A stretch of DNA of 64,000 nt, taken from positions 1,728,501-1,792,500 of the forward strand of contig NZ_AP018724.1 in NCBI RefSeq assembly GCF_004001245.1, given 5' to 3'. Of this stretch, positions 47,496 through 57,263 are shown piece after piece. The translations under genes and the position numbers were made by a program. Position 1 is the stretch's first letter. Each line of letters opens with the position of its first letter. This DNA comes from Sulfurivermis fontis (GTDB lineage Bacteria > Pseudomonadota > Gammaproteobacteria > Thiohalomonadales > Thiohalomonadaceae). Below the pieces are notes generated by a model. That model made no database searches and was not told the DNA's origin. It saw nothing but the letters and a program-made list of their open reading frames with translations.

Positions 47496-48239
47496 TTAGA
47501 ATCCAAGACTGGACAACAGATCGTCCACTTCGTCCTGTCCGGCCACCGTACCGCTATCCACCCCGGGTACCGGTGGGCCACTGGCGGCAATGCGATCCTC
47601 GTGTTTTACCTCCTGCCGCTCCGCCACCATGCCCTGGCCGGAAATGCGAATCAGGTCCACCAGATTACGCTCGACCTCGTCCACCAGTTGCACCACACGA
47701 TGGATGATCTGGCCGGTAAGGTCCTGGAAATCCTGTGCCATCAGCACTTCCTGCAAATTGGCGCGCAGGCGCGGCGCATCCTCGCCTACGCTGTCGAGGA
47801 ACTCGCCCAGACGGCGGCTCAGGTCGCGGAACTCGTCGGCGCTCATCTTGCGCTGGGTAAAGCGCATCCAGTCCTGCTTCAGCGACATTGCCCGCTCCTG
47901 CATCGATTCGCAGATGGGCATGGACTCCTCCACGGCGGTCATGGTGCGGTTGGCGGACTGGGCGGTCATACTGACCACGTAATTGAGGCGTTCGCGTGCG
48001 TCGGGGAAATCCTGTGCCGCGAGGGAGGCGATACGGGAATCGAGGCGAAAGCTCTGCAAGGCCTCGTGGAACTCACGGGTCAGGCGGCCCAGTTCCTGAA
48101 ACAGGGTCTTCTCGCGCAGGCTGGTGAGCTCGTCGAGCAGGCGCGCCGCTTCATCGGTATTGCCCGCGTCGATGGTCTGGGCCAGGGTGCGTACCCTGTC
48201 GATGTACTCTTCGCTCAGGGGGCCGGTTACAATAGTCAT
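47496..48239 (-). CDS. cheZ: CheY-P phosphatase CheZ
   Basis: 247 residues. Long helical-hairpin region with the catalytic segment AQDFQDLTGQII (the equivalent of E. coli D143 and Q147) near 180. The C-terminal peptide VDDLLSSLGF is the CheY-binding tail. It ends the phosphorelay signal by dephosphorylating CheY. It lies between cheA and cheY. Confidence 0.95.
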   Translation of the reverse strand: MTIVTGPLSEEYIDRVRTLAQTIDAGNTDEAARLLDELTSLREKTLFQELGRLTREFHEALQSFRLDSRIASLAAQDFPDARERLNYVVSMTAQSANRTMTAVEESMPICESMQERAMSLKQDWMRFTQRKMSADEFRDLSRRLGEFLDSVGEDAPRLRANLQEVLMAQDFQDLTGQIIHRVVQLVDEVERNLVDLIRISGQGMVAERQEVKHEDRIAASGPPVPGVDSGTVAGQDEVDDLLSSLGF

Positions 48240-48284
48240 TATTTCGCTCGTCCTCTGCTGCTCAGCCGCCGGGCGGCCAAGGAT

Positions 48285-48677
48285 TTACTGGCTGGCTTCG
48301 ATACGCTCGAATATCTTTTCCAGTTTTTCCTTGAGTGTCTGCGCCGTGAATGGCTTGACGATGTAGCCGTTCACACCGGCCTTGGCGGCCTCGATGATCT
48401 GCTCCTTCTTCTGTTCCGCGGTCACCATCAGTACCGGCAGGTGGGCCAGCTTGGGATCGGCACGCACCGCTTTGAGCAGATCGATGCCCTGCATGCCGGG
48501 CATGTTCCAGTCGGTCACCAACAGCTCGAAATTGCCGGATTGCAGCATAGGCAGGGCCGTCGTGCCGTCGTCCGCCTCGGCGGTGTTGGTGAATCCGAGG
48601 TCGCGCAGCAGGTTTTTGATGATGCGACGCATCGTGGAGAAGTCGTCCACGATGAGTATCTTTATGTTTTTATCCAA
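48285..48677 (-). CDS. cheY: Chemotaxis response regulator CheY
   Basis: 130 residues, a single receiver domain. Acidic pocket D11/D12 (LIVDDFSTM), phosphoacceptor D56 ([10 protein letters not shown]), T86 (VLMVTAEQ) and K108 (GYIVKPFTA). CheY-P binds the flagellar switch FliM to change rotation. It follows fliA after an 85-base gap that includes a hairpin (48704-48724). Confidence 0.97.
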   Translation of the reverse strand: MDKNIKILIVDDFSTMRRIIKNLLRDLGFTNTAEADDGTTALPMLQSGNFELLVTDWNMPGMQGIDLLKAVRADPKLAHLPVLMVTAEQKKEQIIEAAKAGVNGYIVKPFTAQTLKEKLEKIFERIEASQ

Positions 48678-48703
48678 GGCTACCTCCTGACACTACTTCC
48701 AGC

Positions 48704-48724
48704 CGGACGGTCAGAACCCGTCCG
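48704..48724. repeat. Short hairpin in the fliA-cheY gap
   Basis: cggacgg at 48704-48710 pairs with ccgtccg at 48718-48724 around a 7-base loop. No T-run follows on the minus strand, so it is not a standard terminator; it may be a processing or attenuation hairpin in the leader of cheY. Confidence 0.4.
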
Positions 48725-48762
48725 CGCATGTGGGATTGCGCTATCTTAACCCGAACATTTCC

Positions 48763-49497
48763 TTAATTGCGCGCCCCGTCGGCCATGGCGTTGCGCAGGC
48801 GTAGCAGGGCCCGGCTGTGGATCTGGCAGACACGGGACTCGCTCACCCCCAGCACGGCGCCGATTTCCTTCAGATTCAGCTCCTCGTCGTAGTACAACGC
48901 CATCACCAACCGCTCCCGCTCCGGCAGCTCGTCTATGGCGGCAGCCAGGTGACTTTGTAATTCCGACGCCTGCAAACCGTCCTCGACGCCCGGCCCCTCG
49001 TCCGCCAGCCGTTCCAGGATGGACTCGTCATGGCCGGTGGCCATGTCGTCCAGGCTGAGCAGACGATGGCTGCTGGAGTCCAGCAGAATCTGGTGGTACT
49101 CCTCGCTGTCGATGCCGAGAGCGGCAATGATCTCCTGCTCGGTGGCCTCGCGCCCCTCACGGTGCTCGATGGCCCGTGTCACCTCACCCAGCTCGCGCGC
49201 CTTGCGATGCACCGAACGCGGTGTCCAATCGGTGCGCCGCACCTCGTCCAGCATGGCGCCGCGGATGCGGATACCGGCATAGGTCTCGAAGCTGGCGCCC
49301 TGACCGGTGCGGTAATTGCGCGCCGCCTCCAACAGGCCGATCATGCCGGCCTGGATCAGGTCGTCGACCTGGATATGTTCCGGCAGACGTCCCAGCAGGT
49401 GATAGGCGATGCGCTTGACCAGCGGGGCATACTGCTCCACCAGGTCGTCGGACCACGTGGTTTCATGTTCGATGGCATAAGCCGCCAGGCCGTTCAT
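48763..49497 (-). CDS. fliA: RNA polymerase sigma factor for flagella (sigma-28)
   Basis: 244 residues. Region 2 has VEQYAPLVKRIAYHLLGRLPEHIQVDDLIQAGMIGLLEA. Region 4 has ERERLVMALYYDEELNLKEIGAVLGVSESRVCQIHSRALLRLR, the FliA signature. It directs late flagellar and chemotaxis genes. A motA promoter at the right end of the window matches its consensus. Start set at 49497 (MNGLAAYAIEHETTW) with a GGAGGAGG ribosome site. Confidence 0.97.
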   Translation of the reverse strand: MNGLAAYAIEHETTWSDDLVEQYAPLVKRIAYHLLGRLPEHIQVDDLIQAGMIGLLEAARNYRTGQGASFETYAGIRIRGAMLDEVRRTDWTPRSVHRKARELGEVTRAIEHREGREATEQEIIAALGIDSEEYHQILLDSSSHRLLSLDDMATGHDESILERLADEGPGVEDGLQASELQSHLAAAIDELPERERLVMALYYDEELNLKEIGAVLGVSESRVCQIHSRALLRLRNAMADGARN

Positions 49498-49513
49498 GAC
49501 TGCCTCCTCCGCC

Positions 49514-50398
49514 TCATGGCCACATTCCCCAGTCGGCGGCCTCGCTGCGCACCAGCCGCTCGACAAAGAATTCCAGGTAACCACCGGCGGCGGTAGGCAT
49601 AGGCCAGCTGTCGGCCTTCTTGGCCAGTGCGGTAAAGGCCTGCGCCGCCTTGCTGCGCGGATAGGCCTCCACCACCGGACGCTGGCGCTGCACCGCCTTG
49701 CGCAGATATTCGTCGTAGGGGACGCTGCCCATGAAGTCGAGCACCACGTCCTCCAGGAAACGGTCGGTCACCTTGACGATCTTGGCGAACAGTTCGCGCC
49801 CTTCCTGCGGGCTGTGGGCCATGTTGGTCAGCACGCGGAAGCGGCGCACGTCATGTTCCTTGTTGAGCAGCTTGATCAGGGCGTAGGCGTCGGTGATGGA
49901 GGCGGGCTCGTCGCACACCACCACGATCACCTCCTGGGCGGCCTTGCTGAAGCTGACCACGCTGTCGGAGATGCCGGCGGCGGTATCCACCAGCAGCACG
50001 TCGACATCGATGGACAGTTCGCTGAAGGCACGGATCATCCCGGCATGTTCCGCCGGGGTCAGCTCCGCCATGCGCTGGATGCCGGAGGAGGCGGGAATGA
50101 TGCGTACCCCCGCCGGTCCATCCACCAGGATTTCCTCCAGACTGCGCTCGCCGGAGAGGACATGGGACAGGTTGTACTGCGGTTGCAGGCCGAGCATGAC
50201 GTCGACATTGGCCAGCCCCAGATCGGCGTCGAACACCAGTACTTTACGCCCCAGATGCGCCAGCGCCACGGCCAGGTTGACCGAGATGTTGGTCTTGCCC
50301 ACGCCGCCCTTGCCGCTGGCCACCGCCAGCACGCGCACCGGCTTCGGCTTGTTCATGCGGCGCAGGCCGGCGGCCTGATCGTTTGCGTTATCTGCCAT
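49514..50398 (-). CDS. fleN: Flagellar-number regulator FleN (FlhG), MinD-like ATPase
   Basis: 294 residues. Walker A is SGKGGVGKTNISVNLA (near 28-43), and DADLGLANVDVMLGL and LLVDTAAGISDSV follow. The C-terminal part is characteristic of FleN/FlhG, which limits the number of polar flagella together with FlhF. It lies 16 bases before fliA and 12 bases after flhF. Confidence 0.95.
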   Translation of the reverse strand: MADNANDQAAGLRRMNKPKPVRVLAVASGKGGVGKTNISVNLAVALAHLGRKVLVFDADLGLANVDVMLGLQPQYNLSHVLSGERSLEEILVDGPAGVRIIPASSGIQRMAELTPAEHAGMIRAFSELSIDVDVLLVDTAAGISDSVVSFSKAAQEVIVVVCDEPASITDAYALIKLLNKEHDVRRFRVLTNMAHSPQEGRELFAKIVKVTDRFLEDVVLDFMGSVPYDEYLRKAVQRQRPVVEAYPRSKAAQAFTALAKKADSWPMPTAAGGYLEFFVERLVRSEAADWGMWP

Positions 50399-50410
50399 CG
50401 TATTCGCTCG

Positions 50411-51721
50411 TTAGCTCACCCTGCGGCCGAAGGCCTCGGCCAGAACTTCTTCTCCCGGCACCTCTGCACTGTGAGTCTGCATCAGCGCCACGCTGCCGCT
50501 GACCAGTTTGTTGGCACGCGCCTGATGCAGATCCTCCGGCACACGCTGACCGTCGCTGACATAGGCCACCGGCAGCTTCTGCTGTACCACCGCCGACAGC
50601 ACCTCACCCAGGCTGGCCGCCTCGTCCATCTTGGTGATGACACAGCCGGCCAGCTCCATGTGGCGGAAGGTGCGCACGGTCTCGTCCAGCGCGGCGCGCT
50701 GGGCCGTGGCCGACAATACCAGATAGTTCTTCACCCGCGGCGCCCCCTGGCGCAACAGGCTCAGCTGTTCGGTCAGGCGCATGTCACGCTGGCTGACGCC
50801 GGCGGTGTCGATCAGCACCAGTTGCTTGTCACGCAGGGTATCGAGCACAGTGCGCAGTTCGGCGGCATCGTTGGCCACGTGCACGGGTACGCCGAGCAGG
50901 CGGCCGTAGGTACGCAGTTGTTGGTGGGCGCCGATACGGAAGCTGTCGGTGGTCACCAGGGCAACGCGGTTCGGGCCATGGCGCAGGATGTAGCGGGCGG
51001 CCAGTTTGGCTACGGTGGTGGTCTTACCCACGCCGGTGGGGCCTACCAGGGCCACCATGCCGCCACGGCTCAGGATATCGTCTTCGGTGACCTGTATCCG
51101 GCGCGCCAACAGGCCGAGGGCATGGCGCCAATGGTGCTCGTGATCCTGCTCATAGGAAACCTTGTCGGCGAGCTGCCGGCACAAAGCCGGCGCCAGCCCC
51201 AGTTGCAGCAGCCGTTGCATCAGTTTGGCGCGTGCCGGGTGGCGCAGGGTCTGGTCGCGCCAGGCCATGCCGGTGAGCTGGCTCTCCAGCATGCCGCGCA
51301 GGGTCTTGATCTCCTCGCGCATGCCACGCAGGGCCGGGTCCTGACTCCATTCGATCTTACTGGCGGCGGAAAGGGGCGGCGTGACCGGGGCGGGTTCCGG
51401 CGCGGATACCTTGCGCGTCAGGGAGGCGGCCACCGCCTCGGCAAACTGTTCATTGTTCCCGCCCCGGCGCGGCGCTACCGTCTCGCCGGCACCGAGACGC
51501 GGGGCGGCGGGTTCGGGGGCCGTCTGGGGCCGGGCGGCGCTATGGGGCTCCTCCCCCGCCATCTTCCGCACCAGCGATTCGTCGTAATCCACCGCCGCCA
51601 CGATCTCGACGCCGCCGTTGACCTTGCGGTTGGAGAGTATGACCGCATCCGGTCCCTGTTCCTCGCGCACCAGACGGATGGCCTGGCGCATATCGGCGGC
51701 AAAATAGCGTTTGATTTTCAT
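50411..51721 (-). CDS. flhF: Flagellar SRP-type GTPase FlhF
   Basis: 436 residues. N-terminal B domain with the typical start KIKRYFAADMRQAIRLVREEQGPDAVILSNRKV. GTPase domain: MVALVGPTGVGKTTTVAKLAARY (G1, about 220), DTAGVSQRD (G3), and TKMDEAASLGE (G4). It places flagella at the cell pole. Start set at 51721 with a GAGGG ribosome site; the frame is open 30 bases further up. Confidence 0.96.
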   Translation of the reverse strand: MKIKRYFAADMRQAIRLVREEQGPDAVILSNRKVNGGVEIVAAVDYDESLVRKMAGEEPHSAARPQTAPEPAAPRLGAGETVAPRRGGNNEQFAEAVAASLTRKVSAPEPAPVTPPLSAASKIEWSQDPALRGMREEIKTLRGMLESQLTGMAWRDQTLRHPARAKLMQRLLQLGLAPALCRQLADKVSYEQDHEHHWRHALGLLARRIQVTEDDILSRGGMVALVGPTGVGKTTTVAKLAARYILRHGPNRVALVTTDSFRIGAHQQLRTYGRLLGVPVHVANDAAELRTVLDTLRDKQLVLIDTAGVSQRDMRLTEQLSLLRQGAPRVKNYLVLSATAQRAALDETVRTFRHMELAGCVITKMDEAASLGEVLSAVVQQKLPVAYVSDGQRVPEDLHQARANKLVSGSVALMQTHSAEVPGEEVLAEAFGRRVS

Positions 51722-51755
51722 CCCATCGACCCTCGTACAGGCCGACCGCATGCGG

Positions 51756-53864
51756 CTAGCCTGCCTGGTTACCCACCGTGGCCACGATCCTCAGCTGCTT
51801 GCTATCCGGAACCTCGTTGTAGGCGAGGACGTGCATGCCTGGAATCGTGTGCCTGACAAACCGCGCCAACAGATCGCGCAAGGGGGCGGAAACCAGCAGG
51901 ACCGCCGGCTGGCCGGCCATTTCCTGCTTCTGGCTGCTCTGGGCCAGGCCGCGGTGGATACGTTCCGCCAGTCCCGGCTCGATGCCCGCGCCCCCATCGT
52001 CTGACGCTCGAATACTCTTTAGCAATATCTGTTCCAACTCGGGCGCCAGTGTAATTACCGGCAACTCACTCGCCAACCCATTGATTTTCTGTACAATCAT
52101 CCTACCAAGGGCGACGCGCACGGCACTCGTCAAAATCCCGGCATCCTGGGTGCGTGGGGCGTGCTCGGCCAGGGTCTCGGCGATGGTGCGCATGTCGCGG
52201 ATGGGGATCCCCTCGGCCAACAGATTCTGCAATACCTTCACCACCACCGACATGGGCAGCAGCTTGGGCACCAGATCCTCCACCAGCTTGGGGGCACTCT
52301 TGCCGAGTTGGGTCAGCAGATGCTGCACCTCCTCGTGACCGAGCAGTTCGTGGGCATGGCTCTGCAACAACTGGCTCAGGTGGGTGGCCACCACGGTGTT
52401 GGGGTCGACCACCGTATAGCCCAGTCCCTGTGCCTCCTCGCGGCGGCCCGGTTCGATCCATACCGCCTCCAGGCCGAAGGCCGGGTCGGTGGTCTTGATG
52501 CCGGTCAACTGACCATAGACCTGGCCGGGATTGATGGCCATCTCGCGGTCTGGATAGATCTCCGCCTCGCCCACCGTCACGCCGAGCAGGGTGACGCGGT
52601 AGGCGGTGGGCGACAGGTCCAGGTTGTCGCGGATGTGCACCGCCGGGATCAGGAAACCCAGCTCCTGTGACAGCTTTTTGCGTACACCCTTGATGCGCGC
52701 CATGAGCTGGCCGCCCTGCGTCTTATCCACCAGCGGAATCAGGCGATAACCCACCTCCAGACCGATGGGGTCCACCAGCGGTACATCGTCCCAGGTCAGC
52801 TCCTTCAGTTCGGTGCCCGGCTCGGCCGCGGCCGTCACCGCCACCGGTGGCGGGGCGGCGGCCGCCGCCGCCTCTTCCTTCTGCTTGCGGAACAGCCACC
52901 AGGCGCCGCCACCGATGGCCGAAGCCAGCAGCAGGAACGGCAGGTTGGGCATGCCGGGGATCAGACCCAGCAGCAGCAGCACACTGGCGGTCACCGCCAG
53001 GACGCGCGGATTGGAAAACACCTGCGCCACCACCATCTCACCCATGTCGCGCGAGGCGGAGACGCGGGTGATGATGATACCCGCTGCGGTGGACAGCACC
53101 AGCGAGGGGATCTGTGCCACCAGGCCGTCACCGATGGTGAGCAGGGCATATACCTGGGCGGCATCGGTGAAGGCCATATCGTGTTGGGCCACACCGATGA
53201 CCAGGCCACCGATGATATTGATGATGGTGATCAGGATGCCGGCCACGGCATCGCCGCGCACGAATTTGCTGGCACCGTCCATGGAGCCGTAGAAATCGGC
53301 CTCGCGCGCGATCTCCTCACGGCGTTTGCGCGCGGTATCGGCATCGATGAGGCCGGCATTGAGGTCGGCGTCGATGGCCATCTGCTTGCCGGGCATGGCA
53401 TCCAGGGTGAATCGTGCGCTCACCTCCGAGATACGTCCGGCGCCCTTGGTCACCACGGCAAAGTTGATGATCACCAGGATCACGAACACCACCAGACCGA
53501 CGGCGTAGTTGCCACCCACCACGAACTCGCCGAAGGATTCGATCACCTGGCCGGCAGCGCCGGTGCCGTTGTGGCCTTCCAACAACACCACGCGGGTGGA
53601 AGCGACATTGAGGGCCAGGCGCAGCAGGGTGGCGATGAGCAGCACGGTCGGAAACACCGCGAAGTCCAGCGGGCGCAGGGCGTAGATCGTCACCAGCAGG
53701 ACGATGAGCGATAAGGCGATGTTGAAGGTGAAGAAGATGTCGAGCATGAACGGCGGCAACGGCAGCACCACCATCGCCAGCAGGATCAGCACGATGATCG
53801 GCGCACCGAGGCCCGAGGCCAGCAGCATGCGCGTGGTATGGAGGACTCCGCCAAATTGCGCCAT
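51756..53864 (-). CDS. flhA: Flagellar type III export protein FlhA
   Basis: 702 residues. Eight transmembrane helices in the first 320 or so residues (IVLILLAMVVLPLPPF, then FFTFNIALSLIVLLVTIYA). The conserved FHIPEP-type loop NRISEVSARFTLDAMPGKQMAIDADLNAG is clear. The large cytoplasmic C-terminal domain follows. It forms the export gate ring. It lies 29 bases after flhB. Confidence 0.97.
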   Translation of the reverse strand: MAQFGGVLHTTRMLLASGLGAPIIVLILLAMVVLPLPPFMLDIFFTFNIALSLIVLLVTIYALRPLDFAVFPTVLLIATLLRLALNVASTRVVLLEGHNGTGAAGQVIESFGEFVVGGNYAVGLVVFVILVIINFAVVTKGAGRISEVSARFTLDAMPGKQMAIDADLNAGLIDADTARKRREEIAREADFYGSMDGASKFVRGDAVAGILITIINIIGGLVIGVAQHDMAFTDAAQVYALLTIGDGLVAQIPSLVLSTAAGIIITRVSASRDMGEMVVAQVFSNPRVLAVTASVLLLLGLIPGMPNLPFLLLASAIGGGAWWLFRKQKEEAAAAAAPPPVAVTAAAEPGTELKELTWDDVPLVDPIGLEVGYRLIPLVDKTQGGQLMARIKGVRKKLSQELGFLIPAVHIRDNLDLSPTAYRVTLLGVTVGEAEIYPDREMAINPGQVYGQLTGIKTTDPAFGLEAVWIEPGRREEAQGLGYTVVDPNTVVATHLSQLLQSHAHELLGHEEVQHLLTQLGKSAPKLVEDLVPKLLPMSVVVKVLQNLLAEGIPIRDMRTIAETLAEHAPRTQDAGILTSAVRVALGRMIVQKINGLASELPVITLAPELEQILLKSIRASDDGGAGIEPGLAERIHRGLAQSSQKQEMAGQPAVLLVSAPLRDLLARFVRHTIPGMHVLAYNEVPDSKQLRIVATVGNQAG

Positions 53865-53893
53865 CGTCAGTACCTAGTCAGAAATCTCGTTCA

Positions 53894-55021
53894 TCATTCA
53901 TCCCGCCGCAAATCGTCCGGGATCGGCAGGTCGGGCATGGTCACCACACCCTCGCGGCTGTACACCGGGCCCTGGCGCAGGTGGTAGACATAGGCCAGCA
54001 CCATGGCCACCGCACGGTACAGGCCGACCGGAATCGGCTGCTCCAGGTCGGTGCTGTGGTACAGGGCACGCGCCAGCGGCGGCGCCTCCAGTACCGGCAC
54101 GTCGTTCTCCTGCGCCACATTACGTATCTTCAAGGCGATCAGATCGCTGCCCTTGGCCACCACCACCGGCGCATCGCCACGCGCCTGATCGTAACGCAGC
54201 GCCACTGCATAATGGGTCGGGTTGGTGACCACCACATCGGCCTTGGGCACCTCGGCCATCATGCGCCGCTGCGCTATCTCCATCTGCATGCGGCGGATGC
54301 GTCCCTTCACCTCCGGGCTGCCCTCCGTCTGCTTGAACTCGTCACGCACTTCCTGCTTGGTCATGCGCAGTTGGCGCTGGTGATCCCACAACTGGAACGG
54401 CACGTCGATGAAGGCAACGATCAGCAGCGTCGCACTCAACAGCAGGAATGCCCAGGACAGCAGGCTGCCGGCATGGGCCAGGCCTTGCGACAACGACTCA
54501 CGCCCCAGGCCGAGAAACTGTTCGCCCATCACCCGCAGCAGCAGCAGCGCCGCCAGCGCCACCAGCAGGAACTTGGCCATACCCTTCAACATCTCCACCA
54601 GGCCGCGCCAGGCAAACACACGCCCCATGCCCTTGATGGGATCGAGTTTCTCCCAGTTGAAAGTGATGGCGGTAAACGCCCACCCCCCCAGTACCGCCGA
54701 GGCGGCAATGGCCACCACCAGCATCAACACGAAAAACGGCATGAAGGTCCACAGGGCCTCGAACACCGCGTCGAGAAACAGCGCCGGCATGGCCGCCGTG
54801 TCGAACACCTGCTCGCGCGTCAGGGTGAGGCCGCGCTGCATCTGCATGGCGAGATCACGGGTCAACGAATCCCCCATGCCAATCATCGCACCTGCCGCCG
54901 CCAACAGCGCGGCCACGGTCGCCAGTTCGCGCGAACGCGGTACCTGTCCCTTTTCGCGCGCCTCCTGCTGGCGTTTGGGTGTTGCCTGTTCTGTACGTTC
55001 CTGGCCGTCGCTCTCCGCCAT
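53894..55021 (-). CDS. flhB: Flagellar type III export protein FlhB
   Basis: 375 residues. Four transmembrane segments, then the cytoplasmic autocleaving domain with NPTH near 267-270 (VVTNPTHYAVALRYD), which switches substrate specificity. The start ERTEQATPKRQQEAREKGQV is typical. It lies 3 bases after fliR. Confidence 0.97.
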   Translation of the reverse strand: MAESDGQERTEQATPKRQQEAREKGQVPRSRELATVAALLAAAGAMIGMGDSLTRDLAMQMQRGLTLTREQVFDTAAMPALFLDAVFEALWTFMPFFVLMLVVAIAASAVLGGWAFTAITFNWEKLDPIKGMGRVFAWRGLVEMLKGMAKFLLVALAALLLLRVMGEQFLGLGRESLSQGLAHAGSLLSWAFLLLSATLLIVAFIDVPFQLWDHQRQLRMTKQEVRDEFKQTEGSPEVKGRIRRMQMEIAQRRMMAEVPKADVVVTNPTHYAVALRYDQARGDAPVVVAKGSDLIALKIRNVAQENDVPVLEAPPLARALYHSTDLEQPIPVGLYRAVAMVLAYVYHLRQGPVYSREGVVTMPDLPIPDDLRRDE

Positions 55022-55024
55022 GGG

Positions 55025-55801
55025 CTACTCCCGGGATAGCAAACGTACAATCAGCGCGAAACCGTCGTTGACCAGGGTTTCGAACTGCGGGACCACGACG
55101 GGCAGGGTAAACAGGATCACCACAAAGCCCATCATCAACGCCACCGGAAAACCGATGGCAAAAATATTCAACTGCGGCGCGGCGCGCGCCATCACGCCGA
55201 AGGCGATGTTCACCACCAGCAGCGAGGCCACCGCCGGCAGCGCCAGCCACAGCGCGCCGGCGAACATTTGCGTGCCCCAGCCCACCAGCGTCCACAGGCC
55301 GTTGCGGGTCAGGCCGTCCGCTGCCACCGGCAGGGCAGTGAAGCTCTCCGCCACCATTTCAATCATCACCAGATGGCCGTTGAAACCGAGGAACAGCAGC
55401 GTCACCAACAACAGATAAAGTTGCGACAGCACCGGCACCTGCATGCCGTTCTGCGGGTCCACCATCGAGGCGAAACCGAGCCCCATCTGCATGGCGATGA
55501 TCTGGCCGCCGGTGGTCACCGCATTGAACACCAGCTGCATGGCAAAACCCATGGCCACACCGATGAGAATCTGCTGCAGAATGATCAGCACCGAGGCCAG
55601 ACTGATGGGATCGACCGCCGGCCCCGGTGGCAGTACCGGTGCCACGATGGAGGTAACGGCCAGCGCCAGCATCAGCCGCACCCGCACCGGGATCAGGATC
55701 GAACCGAAGATGGGCATTGCGACGATCATTGCAGCGATGCGGAACAGCGGCCACAGATAGCTGCCGAGCCATGCTGCGATTTCGGCGCCGGTCAGGTGCA
55801 T
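55025..55801 (-). CDS. fliR: Flagellar export gate protein FliR
   Basis: 258 residues with about six hydrophobic segments. Characteristic parts are ALAVTSIVAPVLPPGP, QQILIGVAMGFAMQLVFNAVTTGGQIIAMQMGLGFASMVDPQNG and the C-terminal QLNIFAIGFPVALMMGFVVI. It forms the gate core with FliP and FliQ. It lies 3 bases after fliQ. Confidence 0.96.
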   Translation of the reverse strand: MHLTGAEIAAWLGSYLWPLFRIAAMIVAMPIFGSILIPVRVRLMLALAVTSIVAPVLPPGPAVDPISLASVLIILQQILIGVAMGFAMQLVFNAVTTGGQIIAMQMGLGFASMVDPQNGMQVPVLSQLYLLLVTLLFLGFNGHLVMIEMVAESFTALPVAADGLTRNGLWTLVGWGTQMFAGALWLALPAVASLLVVNIAFGVMARAAPQLNIFAIGFPVALMMGFVVILFTLPVVVPQFETLVNDGFALIVRLLSRE

Positions 55802-55804
55802 GGG

Positions 55805-56074
55805 CTAGCCCAGCAGCGACGGAATGCTGTCGACCAGCCGCTGTGTGTAGTCGATGAGCAGCTGCAGCATCCATGGCCCGGCGATCATCAACACTGCCAG
55901 GGTGATGAGTATCTTGGGGATGAAGCTGAGGGTCATTTCATTGATCTGGGTCGCCGCCTGGAACATCGCCACCAGCAGACCGACCAGCAACGCCGGCACC
56001 AGCAGCACCAGGATCAGGACCGTCATCACCTCCAGCGCCTGCTGAAAAACCGTCAGTACCGTCTCGGGCGTCAT
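55805..56074 (-). CDS. fliQ: Flagellar export gate protein FliQ
   Basis: 89 residues: two transmembrane helices, with the start TPETVLTVFQQALEVMTVLILVLL and the family segment ALLVGLLVAMFQAATQINEMTLSFIPKIL. It lies 12 bases after fliP. Confidence 0.97.
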   Translation of the reverse strand: MTPETVLTVFQQALEVMTVLILVLLVPALLVGLLVAMFQAATQINEMTLSFIPKILITLAVLMIAGPWMLQLLIDYTQRLVDSIPSLLG

Positions 56075-56086
56075 GACAGCTCACCG

Positions 56087-56830
56087 CTAGACATAGAAAC
56101 TGGCCGCCAGCGTCCCCACCACCATCGCCCAGCCATCCACCAGCACAAACAGCATCAGTTTGAACGGCAGGGAGATGATCATCGGCGACAGCATCATCAT
56201 ACCCATCGACATCAGCACACTGGCCACCACCAGGTCGATGATCAGGAAGGGTATGAACAACAGGAAACCGATCTGGAATGCAGTCTTCAACTCGCTGGTG
56301 ACGAAGGCCGGCACCAGCACCGACAGCGGCACGGCATCGGCCGAGGCATAGCCCTCGCTGCCGGCCAAACGGCCGAACAGCTGGATGTCGCTCTCGCGCG
56401 TTTGTGCCAGCATGAACCCGCGCAGCGGCACGCTGGCCTTCTGCAGTCCTTCCTGGAAACTGATCTTGTTGTCCATATAGGGTTGGAAGGCCTCGGTGTG
56501 GATGCGATCGAATACCGGCGCCATGATGAAGAAGGTGAGAAACAGCGCCAGTCCGATGAGCACCTGACCGGAAGGCGCCTGCATGAGGCCCACCGCCTGG
56601 CGCAGGATCGCCAGCACGATGATGATGCGGGTAAAGGCGGTCATCATCATCACGGCTGCCGGCAGGAAGGTCAGCGCCGTCATGAGCAGCAAAACCTGGA
56701 TACTCAGACTGTAGGTCTCGCTGCCGTTGGGATTGGTGGTGACGGTTACCGCCTCCAAGCCGGTCTGGGCAAAAGCGCTCCACGGCAGAAGAGCCAACAA
56801 CACAAACAGCGCAACACGCATCCGGCTCAT
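56087..56830 (-). CDS. fliP: Flagellar export gate protein FliP
   Basis: 247 residues: signal peptide (about 1-21, LPWSAFAQ) and four transmembrane helices. Family segments are [31 protein letters not shown] and the conserved [26 protein letters not shown]. Start is in an ATGA overlap with the fliO stop at 56827-56830, so its translation is normally coupled to fliO. Confidence 0.97.
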   Translation of the reverse strand: MSRMRVALFVLLALLPWSAFAQTGLEAVTVTTNPNGSETYSLSIQVLLLMTALTFLPAAVMMMTAFTRIIIVLAILRQAVGLMQAPSGQVLIGLALFLTFFIMAPVFDRIHTEAFQPYMDNKISFQEGLQKASVPLRGFMLAQTRESDIQLFGRLAGSEGYASADAVPLSVLVPAFVTSELKTAFQIGFLLFIPFLIIDLVVASVLMSMGMMMLSPMIISLPFKLMLFVLVDGWAMVVGTLAASFYV

Positions 56831-57263
56831 GAACGGCCACTCTTCTTCAGCGCCGCAGTCAGACGCTCGGCAAAACTCTCGCCACCGCTTGGCACAGCAG
56901 TCACATTGATCGGTTCATCCAACACATGCAGGGTCTGCACCCGTCCCGGCGCCACACCGAGCAGCAGCTGCTTGTTACCGACCTGGATCAGCACCACGCG
57001 CTCACGCTGCCCCACCGGGACACCACCCAGCACGCGTACCACCCCGCCGCCGACCTGGCTCAGCCCCCCATACGCCGCATCAGCCAGGCCATGCCGGCGA
57101 TGAGCAGCAACACCAGAACCAGGGCCAACAACACCTGCAGCAGGCTCGCCGCCCCTACCGGCTCCACCGGCGCGGGGGTCGGGCGGCCAATCTCCGCCGC
57201 CATGGCCGGCAGGCTCCCTGCGGCAACCGACAGCCACACCCATATCAGGCGGCAGCTTTTCAT
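56827..57263 (-). pseudogene. fliO: fliO with a one-base frameshift at a C6 tract
   Basis: The N-terminal part (57263 to 57060) encodes a signal peptide, a Pro-rich stretch, a transmembrane helix (LLQVLLALVLVLLLIAGMAWLM) and RRMGG, then TGA. The C-terminal half (to 56827) continues in the next frame as LSQVGGGVVRVLGGVPVGQRERVVLIQVGNKQLLLG, a typical FliO domain. One extra base in the C6 run at 57064-57069 (plus strand) would give an unbroken FliO. Start and stop overlap fliN and fliP by 4 bases. A sequence error, slippage, phase variation or programmed shift could explain it. Confidence 0.9.
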
